Source of the DNA: Rhodothermales bacterium | GTDB taxonomy: Bacteria; Bacteroidota; Rhodothermia; Rhodothermales; JANQRZ01 | Length of the DNA stretch: 64,000 bases | Direction: 5' to 3' | Assembly: GCA_039944855.1 (NCBI GenBank) | Contig: JBDUXZ010000034.1 | Location: forward strand, 1 to 64,000 | In this document: piece after piece, positions 23,053-31,974 of the stretch | Layout of the letters: each line of letters starts with the position of its first letter | How positions within the stretch are numbered: position 1 is the stretch's first letter | The notes under the pieces: model-generated | What the model was told of the DNA's origin: nothing | What the model saw: only the letters and a program-made list of their open reading frames with translations | The model's database searches: none | Translations under genes and position numbers: made by a program

Positions 23053-25518
23053 ATGAGTGAATCGAACGAGTCGGCGCGTTTCAATACCCCTGATATGGAG
23101 AACGGCAGGGTTGGACCGAACGGACACGGCGCTCAGCCCGTGAATACGCTCCTGAGCGGAGGCGCGCTCCCCGGCTACCCCTCGCTTGTGGAGGAGGAGG
23201 GGCTCACCCTCGCGGAGCTGCTTCGGATGCTCCGCCAGGAGTGGCGGCTGATCGTCGCCGTGTTCCTGCTCGTGGTGCTGGCCGTCGCGGCGTACACGTT
23301 CACGCGGCAGCCGGTCTACCAGGCGTCGAGCGTCGTGCTCGTGGATACGAACGGCCGGCGGGCCTCGGGCGGGACCTCGCTCGAAGACCTCCTCTCGGTG
23401 GGCGGGTCGAACCGGACGCTCTACAACGAGGTCGAGATCCTGCGGCAGTCGCTGCCGCTGGCGGAGCGCGTGGGGGCACGTCTTCTGGAGGAAGCCCCCG
23501 AAGGCACGCCGCTCGCTGGGGGAGTAGAGGGGGTATCGCCGACGGTGAACGTGACGGCCCGCCAGATTATGGCGGGCCGCGTCCGCTTCGCTCCCATCAA
23601 CGACCGCGCCGACCTCATCACGATCACGGCGATGAGCACGGCGCCGGCCGAGGCCGCGCTCATCGCGAATCTCTACGCCGAGGAGTACCGGAATCGGAGT
23701 CAGGAGACGAGCCGCGCCAGCGTCGTCAGCTCTCGGGCGTTCATCGAGGAGCAGGCGCAGAAGCGCAGCGAAGAACTGAGCGGCGTCGAAGACCGCCTCA
23801 CCGAGTTCATGACGCGGGAAGGGGCCGTGGCGCTGGACTCGGAAGGCCAGAACGCCGTGTCGCAGATCGCGGCGATCGACGCGGCCATCGAGGAATCGCG
23901 GGTCGAGATCGAAGTCGAGCGGGCGGCGTTGCGCTCGCTCGAGCAGCAGGTGGAGGAGGTCGAGCCCGGCCTCGTCCGGCGGATCGCCTCGGGCGTGGAG
24001 AACGAGATCCGCGTGCTGCAGGAGCGGATCGCCCAGCTCGAACTCCAGGCCAGCGACTACTACGCCGTCGACCCGTCGCTGCGCGGCAACGAGAGCGCGA
24101 ACGAGGACCTCCGTGTGATCACGACGAGCATCGCGGGCTTGCGCCAGCAGGTGGACGCGCTCTCCCAGCAGTACGTCCGGGAGGTACTTGCCGTAGGCGG
24201 CATGGGGCCGGAGGCGGGCGGGTCCGCGCTGTCGTACGTCACCCAGCTCAAGCGGCAGGTCGTCGAGAAGCGGATCCGAATCCAGGGCCTTCAGGCGCGG
24301 CTCGCCGTGCTGCAGAACCAGCTCCAGTCGTACGAATCGCGCCTGCGCGACATCCCACGGCAGACGATCGAACTCGCCCAGCTCTCGCGGCAGCGGCAGT
24401 CCACGGAGCGGACGTACCTCTTCCTCGTCGAGAAGCTGCAGGAGGCCCGGGTGGCCGAGGAGTCCGAGCTCGGCTACGTCGAGGTCATCCGTCGGGCGGA
24501 CGTGCCGTGGCAGCCGGTCAGCCCGCAGCCGCTGCGCAACATGCTCGTCGGCATGCTGTTCGGTCTCGTGCTCGGCGTCGGGCTCGCGCTCATGCGGCGG
24601 ACGCTCGACCACCGCATCCGTACGCCGGAGGACCTCCGCCAGCACGGGTTCAGCGTGCTCGGCGTGGTGCCGGACATGGCCGACATCATCAAGCGGAATT
24701 TCGGCGGCAAAGACCTCGTCCGCATCGACTCCCACGAGGTGCGGGCGACGCTCGCGGCGGCGCTGCACCCGCTCTCGCCGGTGACCGAAGCGGTGCGCCA
24801 CCTCCGGACGAGCATCCGGTTCAGCCTCCCCGACAAGCGCGTGCAGGTGCTCCTGCTGACGAGCTCGGGCCCGGGCGAGGGCAAGTCGACCACGGCGATG
24901 AACCTCGCGATCTCGATGGCGCAGGCCGGCCACCGCACGCTCCTCGTCGACGCCGACCTCCGCCGCCCGACCGTCCATAGCCACCTCAACATCCCGCGGC
25001 AGAACGGGCTGAGCGAGCTCCTCTTCCGCTCCAGCCCGCCCGATTGGGAGGCGTTCCGCCGCCGGCTGAAGGTGACGTGGGACCACTTCGACGACGAGGT
25101 GGAAAACCTCTACGTGCTGCCCGCCGGGAAGTCTGTGCCGAGCCCCGCCGAGCTCCTCGGCTCGCGGCGCCTCCGCGACCTCGTGGGCGAGATGCGCCAG
25201 GCCTTCGACATCGTCATTTTCGACACGCCGCCCGCGCTCGCCGTCACGGACCCCGTGCTCGTCGCAACGCTCTGCGATGCGGCCGTCCTCGTGGCCGTGG
25301 CGAAGGAGACGGACTGGACGACGCTGGAGCGCGCGCGCGAGCACCTCGAAGTGTCCGGGGTGCCCGTGATCGGGTGCGTGCTCAACAAGTTCACGGGCCG
25401 CGAAGCGAAAGGCTACGGGTACGGCTACGGGTATGGCTACGGGTACGGCGCCGCCGACAGCTTCGCGCTCTCGAGCGGAGCGGAATCCCCGTCCACCCCG
25501 GCGTCCGTCGAGGTGTGA
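23053..25518 (+). CDS. Polysaccharide co-polymerase/tyrosine autokinase (Wzz-BY-kinase)
   Basis: An 821-residue inner-membrane protein controlling polysaccharide chain length and export. Residues about 50-150 form the Wzz-type N-terminal part with the first membrane helix (LIVAVFLLVVLAVAAYTF); a long coiled-coil region with the GNVR-type domain follows; the second helix is near 497-513 (MLVGMLFGLVLGVGLAL). The C-terminal BY-kinase has Walker A GPGEGKS (606-612), Walker A' LLVDADLRRP and Walker B DIVIFDTPP. The tail carries a strictly alternating Tyr-Gly run with six tyrosines (Y788 to Y798), the likely autophosphorylation cluster. It opens the polysaccharide locus and is followed after 58 bp by an SLBB-domain gene. 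Length and motif order are standard for fused BY-kinases. Confidence 0.93.
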   Translation: MSESNESARFNTPDMENGRVGPNGHGAQPVNTLLSGGALPGYPSLVEEEGLTLAELLRMLRQEWRLIVAVFLLVVLAVAAYTFTRQPVYQASSVVLVDTNGRRASGGTSLEDLLSVGGSNRTLYNEVEILRQSLPLAERVGARLLEEAPEGTPLAGGVEGVSPTVNVTARQIMAGRVRFAPINDRADLITITAMSTAPAEAALIANLYAEEYRNRSQETSRASVVSSRAFIEEQAQKRSEELSGVEDRLTEFMTREGAVALDSEGQNAVSQIAAIDAAIEESRVEIEVERAALRSLEQQVEEVEPGLVRRIASGVENEIRVLQERIAQLELQASDYYAVDPSLRGNESANEDLRVITTSIAGLRQQVDALSQQYVREVLAVGGMGPEAGGSALSYVTQLKRQVVEKRIRIQGLQARLAVLQNQLQSYESRLRDIPRQTIELAQLSRQRQSTERTYLFLVEKLQEARVAEESELGYVEVIRRADVPWQPVSPQPLRNMLVGMLFGLVLGVGLALMRRTLDHRIRTPEDLRQHGFSVLGVVPDMADIIKRNFGGKDLVRIDSHEVRATLAAALHPLSPVTEAVRHLRTSIRFSLPDKRVQVLLLTSSGPGEGKSTTAMNLAISMAQAGHRTLLVDADLRRPTVHSHLNIPRQNGLSELLFRSSPPDWEAFRRRLKVTWDHFDDEVENLYVLPAGKSVPSPAELLGSRRLRDLVGEMRQAFDIVIFDTPPALAVTDPVLVATLCDAAVLVAVAKETDWTTLERAREHLEVSGVPVIGCVLNKFTGREAKGYGYGYGYGYGYGAADSFALSSGAESPSTPASVEV
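25411..25449 (+). repeat. Short repeat encoding the alternating Tyr-Gly tail
   Basis: Six copies of a GGN-TAY codon pair in a row, with mixed third positions (GGC/GGG, TAC/TAT). The codon variation argues that the peptide pattern is kept by selection rather than by recent slippage. Confidence 0.8.
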
Positions 25519-25576
25519 CGCCGGACGTAGTCTGCGCCCGCTGTATTCTGCCTTCCCCCTCCAGTCCCGCCGCTCG

Positions 25577-26059
25577 ATGCGTCTCGCCCTCTTCCTCTTC
25601 TGCTTCACGATGCTCGGCGCCGGTTCCGCCGAGGCGCAGACCCTCACGACGAACTCGGGCGTAGCGGTCTATCGCTACGCAAACCCGGGGCAGCCGACGA
25701 TGGACGTCCGCGTGTGGGGGGCCGTCCGGTCGCCCGGCGTCTATCAGGTGGAGCGCGACATGGACCTGATCGAGGTGCTGACATTGGCGGGTGGGCCTTC
25801 CATTCCGTCAGCGGACGACCGATCGGTGCGGAACGTGCACGTCGAGATCCTACGCGAAGCGGCGGCCGGCCGCACCGCCGTGCTGACGACGACGCTCGAC
25901 GCGCTGACAGCGCTGGACACGCCGCTCCCGGACTTGCAGGACGGCGACCTCGTCAGCCTCTCCGTGCAAACGCAGCAGCGCTTCACGTGGCGCGACGCGC
26001 TCAGCGTCACGACGTCCGTCGCGGCGCTCGCCGTCCTCGTGCTCCGGATTCTTGAGTAG
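25577..26059 (+). CDS. Small SLBB-domain protein of the polysaccharide export type
   Basis: A 160-residue exported protein. A signal peptide (LALFLFCFTMLGAGSAEAQ) precedes a single SLBB domain: MDVRVWGAVRSPGVYQVERDMDLIEVLTLAGGPS, then LQDGDLVSLSV. The C-terminus has a short hydrophobic helix (TSVAALAVLVLRIL). Wza-type outer-membrane exporters have a Poly_export domain before the SLBB repeats; that domain is missing here, so this is not a complete exporter. Its place right behind the BY-kinase gene implies a role in polysaccharide secretion, perhaps as a periplasmic adaptor. No full-length Wza homologue is seen in the window. Confidence 0.75.
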   Translation: MRLALFLFCFTMLGAGSAEAQTLTTNSGVAVYRYANPGQPTMDVRVWGAVRSPGVYQVERDMDLIEVLTLAGGPSIPSADDRSVRNVHVEILREAAAGRTAVLTTTLDALTALDTPLPDLQDGDLVSLSVQTQQRFTWRDALSVTTSVAALAVLVLRILE

Positions 26060-26189
26060 GAGTCTCGCTCGCGAAGAGGACGAAGTCGGAGCGGCGAGGG
26101 GACAGCGCGGTAGTGGGAAACCGTTGGCGGGACGGGCGTACAGTGGGGTGCGTCCTACTACCTCTATCGTCCCTCTCGTGCTGGCTCTC

Positions 26190-27080
26190 ATGGTGAAATA
26201 CGCACCGATCATCGTCCTCGTCGCCGCATTCGTTTTCAATGGGTGCGAACTGGAGACGACCCCGGCTCCCGCAGCTTCCGAAGTGGACGCGCAGCCCGAT
26301 GCGACCGATGAGAGGCAGGACGCAGCCGAGGCCCTTGCCGAGAGCGAGCGCGTCCTTTCGACGAACCTCGACCGGATCCTGGCGCACGCCGATTCCATCG
26401 AGTCCGCGCTCCGGCCCGTCCCCCTTCTTACGACGGCCCAGACCCGCACCTTTGACCGCTACCGCAACGACGACCACCTCGCTGTCGCCCGTCGCCTCGG
26501 GGTCCCGCAGCCGGTCGGCGCGAACGCTCGGGAGCGGCTGCTCGCCGAGGGCCGCCTGGTGCGGCTGGACAACTCTCATTACTGGACCGTCCGCGGTCTC
26601 GACTACTCCACGGCGCTCGTTACACCCGACGTGGAAGGGTTGTTGACTGAGATCGGCGAGCGGTTTCAGGCACGGCTAGCGGATCTGGGCGTGCCACCGC
26701 TCCGGCTCGAAGTGACCTCCGTGTTGCGGACGGCTGAGGACCAGGCCAGCCTCCGCCGCGTCAATCCCAACGCCGCCCGCGGTGAGAGCACGCACATGTA
26801 CGGGACGACCGTCGACATCGCATACAGCAGCTTCCGCCCGCCGTCGGAGCCGGTGCTGGCGCTCGACACGGCCGAGGCGCCGTGGCTGGAGCCTCACTTG
26901 CGCCGGATGGAGGACGCGGCGACGGAGGCCGGAGCCGCACGGATGTCGCGCGAGTTGCAAGCGGAGCTCGGCCAGGTTCTCCGCGAGATGCAGGCCGAAG
27001 GCAAGGTGATGGTGACGATGGAAGTCCGCCAACCGGTCTTCCACATCACCGTCGCTCGCTCCTACGACGAGGGAGCCTGA
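26190..27080 (+). CDS. DUF5715-type lipoprotein, M15 peptidase-like
   Basis: A 296-residue lipoprotein: the signal segment MVKYAPIIVLVAAFVFNGC places the lipidated Cys at position 19. After a low-complexity linker and a helical part, the C-terminal domain contains LEVTSVLRTAEDQASLRRVNPNAA, then ESTHMYGTTVDIAYSSF, and a terminal VFHITVARSY. A spaced SxH...GxxxDI pattern and a later His are the zinc-binding signature of M15-type (D-Ala-D-Ala carboxypeptidase or VanY-like) folds, which DUF5715 proteins share. A role in trimming peptidoglycan is plausible but unproven. An in-frame upstream start would remove the signal sequence and was rejected. It stands between the SLBB gene and infA and does not look like a polysaccharide enzyme. 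Confidence 0.7.
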   Translation: MVKYAPIIVLVAAFVFNGCELETTPAPAASEVDAQPDATDERQDAAEALAESERVLSTNLDRILAHADSIESALRPVPLLTTAQTRTFDRYRNDDHLAVARRLGVPQPVGANARERLLAEGRLVRLDNSHYWTVRGLDYSTALVTPDVEGLLTEIGERFQARLADLGVPPLRLEVTSVLRTAEDQASLRRVNPNAARGESTHMYGTTVDIAYSSFRPPSEPVLALDTAEAPWLEPHLRRMEDAATEAGAARMSRELQAELGQVLREMQAEGKVMVTMEVRQPVFHITVARSYDEGA

Positions 27081-27235
27081 GTTCGCCCACGGCCGACGCG
27101 GCGCATCCCTGCACGAGGTCTACACACGGTGAGCGGACCTTGAGGAGTGTTCGGCCGTATACAGACCATTCGCGTGAGTGATTTTCGCGCGGCCTGCCGC
27201 GATGTCCGTTACCAATGCGCTGAGGCGCACTGCCT

Positions 27236-27454
27236 ATGTCTAAGCAACAGCCTATCCAACTCGAAGGCGTCGTCACCGATGCCCTTCCCAACGCTCAGTT
27301 TCGAGTCGAGCTCGAGAACGGTCACAAGATCCTCGGCCTGCTTTCCGGCAAGATGAGGAAGTTCTTCATCCGCATCCTCCCCGGCGACCGTGTCGACGTG
27401 GAGATGTCGCCGTACGATCTCTCTAAGGGCCGGATCGTCTACCGATACAAGTAA
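27236..27454 (+). CDS. infA: Translation initiation factor IF-1
   Basis: The 72-residue product is a complete S1/OB-fold IF-1: [49 protein letters not shown], then [20 protein letters not shown]-1 binds the ribosomal A site during initiation. In most bacteria of this phylum infA lies in the ribosomal protein cluster near rpmJ; here it is isolated between a lipoprotein gene and polysaccharide genes. It may be the only copy, moved, or a second paralogue. All positions I can compare look functional. A terminator hairpin follows about 115 bp downstream. Confidence 0.93.
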   Translation: MSKQQPIQLEGVVTDALPNAQFRVELENGHKILGLLSGKMRKFFIRILPGDRVDVEMSPYDLSKGRIVYRYK

Positions 27455-28063
27455 GATGTAAGCCGCGTGAGGGTATCGGTTTGCTTAGCCGATGCGGGAC
27501 GCCGTGAGTAAGGGAGCCTCCCACCCCTTGCTCCCCACGTAGCGAAGCCGCTTTCCCCCTTTCGTACGAAGAGGGCGCCCCCGAGGCTCGGGAGCGCCCT
27601 CTCTACGTTTGTGCCCGCCTGGTCTACGGCGCGCTGCCAGGTCCGATGCTCGCCGCTTGAGCGGAGGCGGGCAACCGCTGCACGGCAGGATACGGAAGCG
27701 TGGGAGGGGAAGCTATCAGGCTTTCCCGGAATAGGCGTTAGGAATGGGCCCCGTGCTCGGGTGCGATACCGACACGAAAGGGCAGAGATACTTTGCGCTC
27801 GTACACCCTAAGCCGGCGTGAATCGGCTCGTGTTGCCACTGGAGTCCGAATGCGTTCCGCGAGGTTGAGGTCGGGTGGAGCGCGTGCAATGATTCCGTTA
27901 AGAGCACCCGATGCACTCGGATGGGCGCGCAGACGCTTTATCATGCGGACTGCCTGGCCGATACCGGGCCTGTTCGCCAGCATCATCGCTTCGCAGTGTC
28001 CCGAGATCTGAACCGGGACGGGTCGGGCGAATTCAAGCCCACCTCCCCAAACGTTCCCCTCCT
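27455..28063. other. 609-bp non-coding gap between infA and the epimerase gene
   Basis: It holds a terminator hairpin at 27571-27602. The remaining 460 bp show short open frames on both strands without ribosome sites, family resemblance or consistent codon usage. No tRNA-like cloverleaf was recognised. I see no other feature. Confidence 0.55.
27571..27602 (+). terminator. Terminator hairpin downstream of infA
   Basis: GAGGGCGC and CCCCGA pair with TCGGG and GCGCCCTC around a small loop, with one unpaired base in the right arm. TCTACGTTTG follows. Confidence 0.65.
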
Positions 28064-29119
28064 GTGCCCCCTGACGCCCTCCGTTCCTTCCTGCCTGCCG
28101 AGCCGCTCACGTGGACGGTTACAGGGTGCGCGGGGTTCATCGGCTCGAACCTGGTGGAGGCGCTGCTGAGCGCGGGGCACCACGTCGTCGGGCTCGACGA
28201 CTTCTCGACGGGCTACCGACATAACCTCGACGACGTGATAGGGCGGGTGGGGGCCGAAGCCACCGCGCGCTTCACCTTCATCGAAGGTGACATCCGTGAC
28301 CTCGACGCGTGCCGTCGGGCGTGCGAAGGTGCCGACGTCGTGCTGCATCAGGCGGCGCTCGGGTCGGTGCCGCGTTCCATCGAAGACCCACTTTCGACGC
28401 ACGCCGTCAACGTTGACGGCTTCGTGAATATGCTCGTCGCCGCGCGCGACGCGGGCGTGGGCCGCTTCGTGTACGCCTCGTCGTCGTCCGTGTACGGCGA
28501 CCATCCGGGGTTGCCGAAGGTGGAAGCCGAAGTCGGCACGCCGCTGTCGCCCTACGCCGTGTCGAAGCGGACGGACGAGCTCTACGCCCGCACCTTCCAG
28601 GACCATTACGGGCTCGAAGTCATCGGCCTCCGCTACTTCAACGTGTTCGGGCGGCGGCAGGACCCGAGCGGTGCGTACGCTGCCGTGATCCCGAAGTGGA
28701 TCGGCCAGCTTCTCGACGGCGACCGGCCGATGATCTTCGGCGACGGCGAGACGAGCCGGGACTTCTGCTACATCGCGAACGTCGTGCAGGCCAACCTTCG
28801 AGCCGGTATCGCGCCGAGCGACGCCACCGGCACGGTCTACAACATCGCGTACGGCGATCGCACGACGCTCAACGGACTCTACGCCGCCATCGTCCAGAAC
28901 ATCGAGGCGGAGCGGCCGGACCTGACGCTGCCCGAGGCCGAGTACGGCCCGTTCCGCTCCGGAGATATTCGCCACTCGCTCGCCGACATTGGTCAGGCAC
29001 GCGCACGCATCGGCTACGCGCCGACGCACGCCGCCGCCGACGGGCTCCGCGAAGCGATCTCGTGGTACCTCGCCACCTATGCCTCCAGCCCGTCGCCCTC
29101 CGCCTCGTCGGTCGGCTGA
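28064..29119 (+). CDS. UDP-N-acetylglucosamine 4-epimerase (WbpP/TviC-like)
   Basis: An extended short-chain dehydrogenase of 351 residues that interconverts UDP-GlcNAc and UDP-GalNAc (or the corresponding uronic acids). The NAD motif GCAGFIGSNL is near residue 22, VYASSSSVYGD near 140 gives the catalytic Ser region, and Y164-xxx-K168 (PYAVSK) the catalytic pair. The substrate loop FNVFGRRQDPSGAYAAVIPKWI is typical of the WbpP/Vi-antigen group. The start is taken as GTG 28064, which gives the short N-terminal extension (SFLPAEPLTWTVTG) these enzymes share; no ATG lies nearby in frame. It precedes the matching UDP-sugar dehydrogenase by 49 bp, and together they would supply a GalNAc-uronic acid precursor. 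Confidence 0.85.
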   Translation: MPPDALRSFLPAEPLTWTVTGCAGFIGSNLVEALLSAGHHVVGLDDFSTGYRHNLDDVIGRVGAEATARFTFIEGDIRDLDACRRACEGADVVLHQAALGSVPRSIEDPLSTHAVNVDGFVNMLVAARDAGVGRFVYASSSSVYGDHPGLPKVEAEVGTPLSPYAVSKRTDELYARTFQDHYGLEVIGLRYFNVFGRRQDPSGAYAAVIPKWIGQLLDGDRPMIFGDGETSRDFCYIANVVQANLRAGIAPSDATGTVYNIAYGDRTTLNGLYAAIVQNIEAERPDLTLPEAEYGPFRSGDIRHSLADIGQARARIGYAPTHAAADGLREAISWYLATYASSPSPSASSVG

Positions 29120-29168
29120 CGCTACGTTCTCTTTTTTCTCTTCGATCTCCACTTTCGCAGTCCGCACT

Positions 29169-30482
29169 ATGTCCGCTGCTAACACGCCCGAAGCGCTCCA
29201 GGGCCTCCTCGCCCGTATCGACGACAAGACCGCCCGCGTGGGCGTCATCGGCCTCGGCTACGTCGGCCTCCCGCTTGCCGTCGTCTTCGCCGAGGCGGGG
29301 TTTCAGGTCGTCGGCATCGACGTGAATCAGCGCGTCGCCGACGGCCTCAACGCCGGCACGTCGCACATCGAGGACATCCCTGACAGCCGGCTCGGCCCGC
29401 TCGTCGAGCAGGGGCTGATCACGGCGACGACCGACTTTAGCCTGCTCGCCGGCTGCGACGGCGTCTCGATCTGCGTCCCGACGCCGCTCCGCAAGACGGG
29501 CGACCCCGACATCTCGTACATCATCGCCGCCACCGAGCAGATTGCCGAGTTCGTCCACCCCGGCATGGTCGTCGTCCTCGAGAGCACGACGTACCCCGGC
29601 ACGACGACGGAGATCATCCTGCCGGCGCTCGAAGACCGCGGCCTCAAGGCGGGCGAGGACTTCTTCCTCTGCTTCTCGCCCGAGCGCGTCGATCCCGGCC
29701 GCGAGGACTGGACGACGGTGAACACGCCGAAGGTGATGGGCGGCATCACGCCCGCGTGCTCCCGCGCCGGCGCCGCGCTCTACGGGGCTGCCATTGAGAC
29801 CGTCGTCCCGGTATCGAGCTCGGAGGCGGCCGAGATGGTGAAGCTGTTCGAGAACACGTTCCGCTCCGTCAACATCGGCCTCGCGAATGAGCTGCTGCTG
29901 ATGTGCGACAAGCTCGGGCTCGACGCGTGGGAGATCGTCGACGCGGCGGCGACGAAGCCGTTCGGGTTCATGAAGTTCACGCCCGGCCCTGGCCTCGGCG
30001 GCCACTGCATCCCGATCGACCCGCTCTACCTCTCGTGGAAGCTCCGCACGCTCAACTACACGGCGCGCTTCATCGACCTCGCGAGCGAGGTGAACACGGG
30101 GATGCCGGCGTTCTGGGTGCAGCGCGTGCAGGACGCGCTCAACGACGCGGGCAAGGCCGTCAACGGCAGCCGCGTGCTCGTGCTCGGGGTGGCGTACAAG
30201 AAGGACATCTCGGACATGCGCGAGAGCCCGGCCCTCGACATCATCGCGCTCCTGCAAGCGAAGGGCGCCGACGTGGTCTACCACGATCCCCACGTCCCGA
30301 GCTTCCGCGAGGACGGCCACGAACTCACCTCCGTCGACGACCTCGACGCTGCCCTCGCCTCGGCCGACTGCACGATCGTCGTCACCGATCACTCGGATTA
30401 CGATTGGGACGCGATCGCGGAGAAGGCGCGCCTCGTCGTCGACACACGTCGGGCGCTCAAGGGCAGGCCGGTTACGGCATAG
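29169..30482 (+). CDS. UDP-N-acetyl-hexosamine 6-dehydrogenase (WbpA/WecC family)
   Basis: A 437-residue nucleotide-sugar dehydrogenase oxidising the C6 hydroxyl of a UDP-HexNAc to a uronic acid with two NAD+. GLGYVGLPLAVVFAEAG near residue 24 is the NAD motif; LESTTYPGTTTEIILP is the family's substrate-binding block; the catalytic Cys is C280 in GLGGHCIPIDPLYLSWK. A C-terminal UDP-binding domain with GVAYKKDISDMRESPALDI completes it. PF03720-type architecture and length are normal. It lies directly after the epimerase gene, and a stable hairpin with a UUCG loop (30486-30505) follows, suggesting the pair forms one transcription unit. Confidence 0.9.
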   Translation: MSAANTPEALQGLLARIDDKTARVGVIGLGYVGLPLAVVFAEAGFQVVGIDVNQRVADGLNAGTSHIEDIPDSRLGPLVEQGLITATTDFSLLAGCDGVSICVPTPLRKTGDPDISYIIAATEQIAEFVHPGMVVVLESTTYPGTTTEIILPALEDRGLKAGEDFFLCFSPERVDPGREDWTTVNTPKVMGGITPACSRAGAALYGAAIETVVPVSSSEAAEMVKLFENTFRSVNIGLANELLLMCDKLGLDAWEIVDAAATKPFGFMKFTPGPGLGGHCIPIDPLYLSWKLRTLNYTARFIDLASEVNTGMPAFWVQRVQDALNDAGKAVNGSRVLVLGVAYKKDISDMRESPALDIIALLQAKGADVVYHDPHVPSFREDGHELTSVDDLDAALASADCTIVVTDHSDYDWDAIAEKARLVVDTRRALKGRPVTA

Positions 30483-30485
30483 TCC

Positions 30486-30505
30486 GCGCCGGCTTCGGCC
30501 GGCGC
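30486..30505 (+). terminator. UUCG-loop hairpin after the dehydrogenase gene
   Basis: GCGCCGGC-TTCG-GCCGGCGC is a perfect 8-bp stem closed by an extra-stable UUCG tetraloop, 4 bases after the stop codon. No T-run follows, so it may act as an attenuator or mRNA-stabilising stem instead of a full terminator. Confidence 0.5.
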
Positions 30506-30673
30506 CGCTCCCTCTGTATTCCAGCCTCCTCGCTCAGCAGGTAGCGGCTACTCGCTGCGGCGAGGCTCCTATTTTTCGTACGATAGAAGGCGTAAGCGTT
30601 TGCTGCATCGTTCGGCGTCACCTCGTGGCCGTATCGCTTGAGCCACGAGCCAACGCGCGGCAGTCATTCAGAT

Positions 30674-31738
30674 ATGCATGCAGTCCCCAACACGCTCCTC
30701 GTCACCGGCGGGGCCGGCTTTATCGGCTCGGCGCTGGTGCGCCACCTCATCCGGCACACGGACTACCACGTCGTCAACGTCGACAAGCTGACGTACGCGG
30801 GCAACCTGGAATCTCTCGCGGCGGTGGAGGACGATCCGCGCTACACGTTCGAGCAGGTCGACATCTGCGACGCCGGCGCTGTGGCGCGGCTCTTCGCGAC
30901 GTATCGGCCGGTCGGCGTGCTGCACCTCGCGGCCGAGAGTCACGTGGACCGCTCGATCGACGGGCCCGCCGCGTTCGTGCAGACGAACCTCGTCGGGACG
31001 TTCACGCTGCTCGACGCGGCGCGGGCTTATTGGAAAGAGCTGGGAGAGACGGAGCGCGAGGCGTTCCGATTCCTCCACGTCTCCACCGACGAGGTGTACG
31101 GCGCCCTCGGCGACGAAGGGCTCTTCACGGAGGAGACGCCCTACGATCCGTCGTCGCCGTATTCCGCGTCGAAGGCCGGGAGCGACCACCTTGCCCGGGC
31201 GTGGCACCGGACCTACGGGCTCCCCGTCCTCGTCACGAACTGCTCGAATAACTACGGCCCATTCCAGTTTCCCGAGAAGCTGGTCCCGGTCGTGATCCTG
31301 AAGGCGCTCGACGGGCAGCCGATCCCGGTCTACGGCGAGGGGAAGAACGTGCGCGACTGGCTCTTCGTGGAGGACCACGTAGAGGCGCTCGTGGCCGTGC
31401 TGGAGCGGGGCACGCCGGGGGAGACGTACAACGTGGGCGGCCTCAACGAGCAGACGAACCTCGACGTAGTCCACGCGATCTGTGGGCTCATGGACGAACT
31501 CCACCCTGACGGCGCGCCCCACGCCGACCTCATCACCTTCGTCACCGACCGCCCTGGCCACGACTGGCGCTACGCCATCGACGCCTCGAAGATCGAGCGG
31601 GAGCTGGGCTGGACGCCGCGCGAGACGTTCGAGACGGGGCTGCGCAAGACCGTCCGGTGGTACCTCGACAACGCGACGTGGTGCGAGCGCGTCCGCTCGG
31701 GCAAGTACCGGATGGAGCGGCTCGGTACAACCGCTTAA
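30674..31738 (+). CDS. rfbB: dTDP-glucose 4,6-dehydratase
   Basis: This 354-residue protein converts dTDP-glucose to dTDP-4-keto-6-deoxyglucose, the branch point for rhamnose and other deoxysugars. The NAD motif [15 protein letters not shown] is near residue 11. [36 protein letters not shown] contains the catalytic Thr-Asp-Glu and Tyr-xxx-Lys sets of RmlB, and [26 protein letters not shown] is diagnostic of the subfamily. RmlA, RmlC and RmlD are absent from the window, so either they lie elsewhere or the intermediate feeds another 6-deoxysugar. The ATG at 30674 is used because the dinucleotide fold follows at once. It is separated from both neighbours by about 200 bp. Confidence 0.93.
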   Translation: MHAVPNTLLVTGGAGFIGSALVRHLIRHTDYHVVNVDKLTYAGNLESLAAVEDDPRYTFEQVDICDAGAVARLFATYRPVGVLHLAAESHVDRSIDGPAAFVQTNLVGTFTLLDAARAYWKELGETEREAFRFLHVSTDEVYGALGDEGLFTEETPYDPSSPYSASKAGSDHLARAWHRTYGLPVLVTNCSNNYGPFQFPEKLVPVVILKALDGQPIPVYGEGKNVRDWLFVEDHVEALVAVLERGTPGETYNVGGLNEQTNLDVVHAICGLMDELHPDGAPHADLITFVTDRPGHDWRYAIDASKIERELGWTPRETFETGLRKTVRWYLDNATWCERVRSGKYRMERLGTTA

Positions 31739-31974
31739 CGCCCCGCTCCGTAGCTCCACGCCCGACGAAGCTTAAGCCACGGCGTAGCGCAAACGGATGG
31801 GTTCGTTGGAGGCGTATGCAGTCGGCTTCGCTAAACCAACAAGCAGCTACGGAGGCGTCGAGCGTCGGCTGTGTCTCACTTGTCGTGTCAAGATGAGACG
31901 AAGGGTTGAAGTGAGCGCCGAATGCACCGATACTGGACCCACGAGCGGGTATCCTCGCGCCCTCCCTTACCAAT

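Noticed and set aside
25411-25449. Tandem-repeat array as a CRISPR or satellite
   Set aside because: Units are 6 bp, in frame, and encode the Tyr-Gly tail of the BY-kinase; there are no spacers.
27660-28060. tRNA or small RNA in the infA-epimerase gap
   Set aside because: No acceptor-stem pairing, T-loop pattern or strong fold was found by eye.
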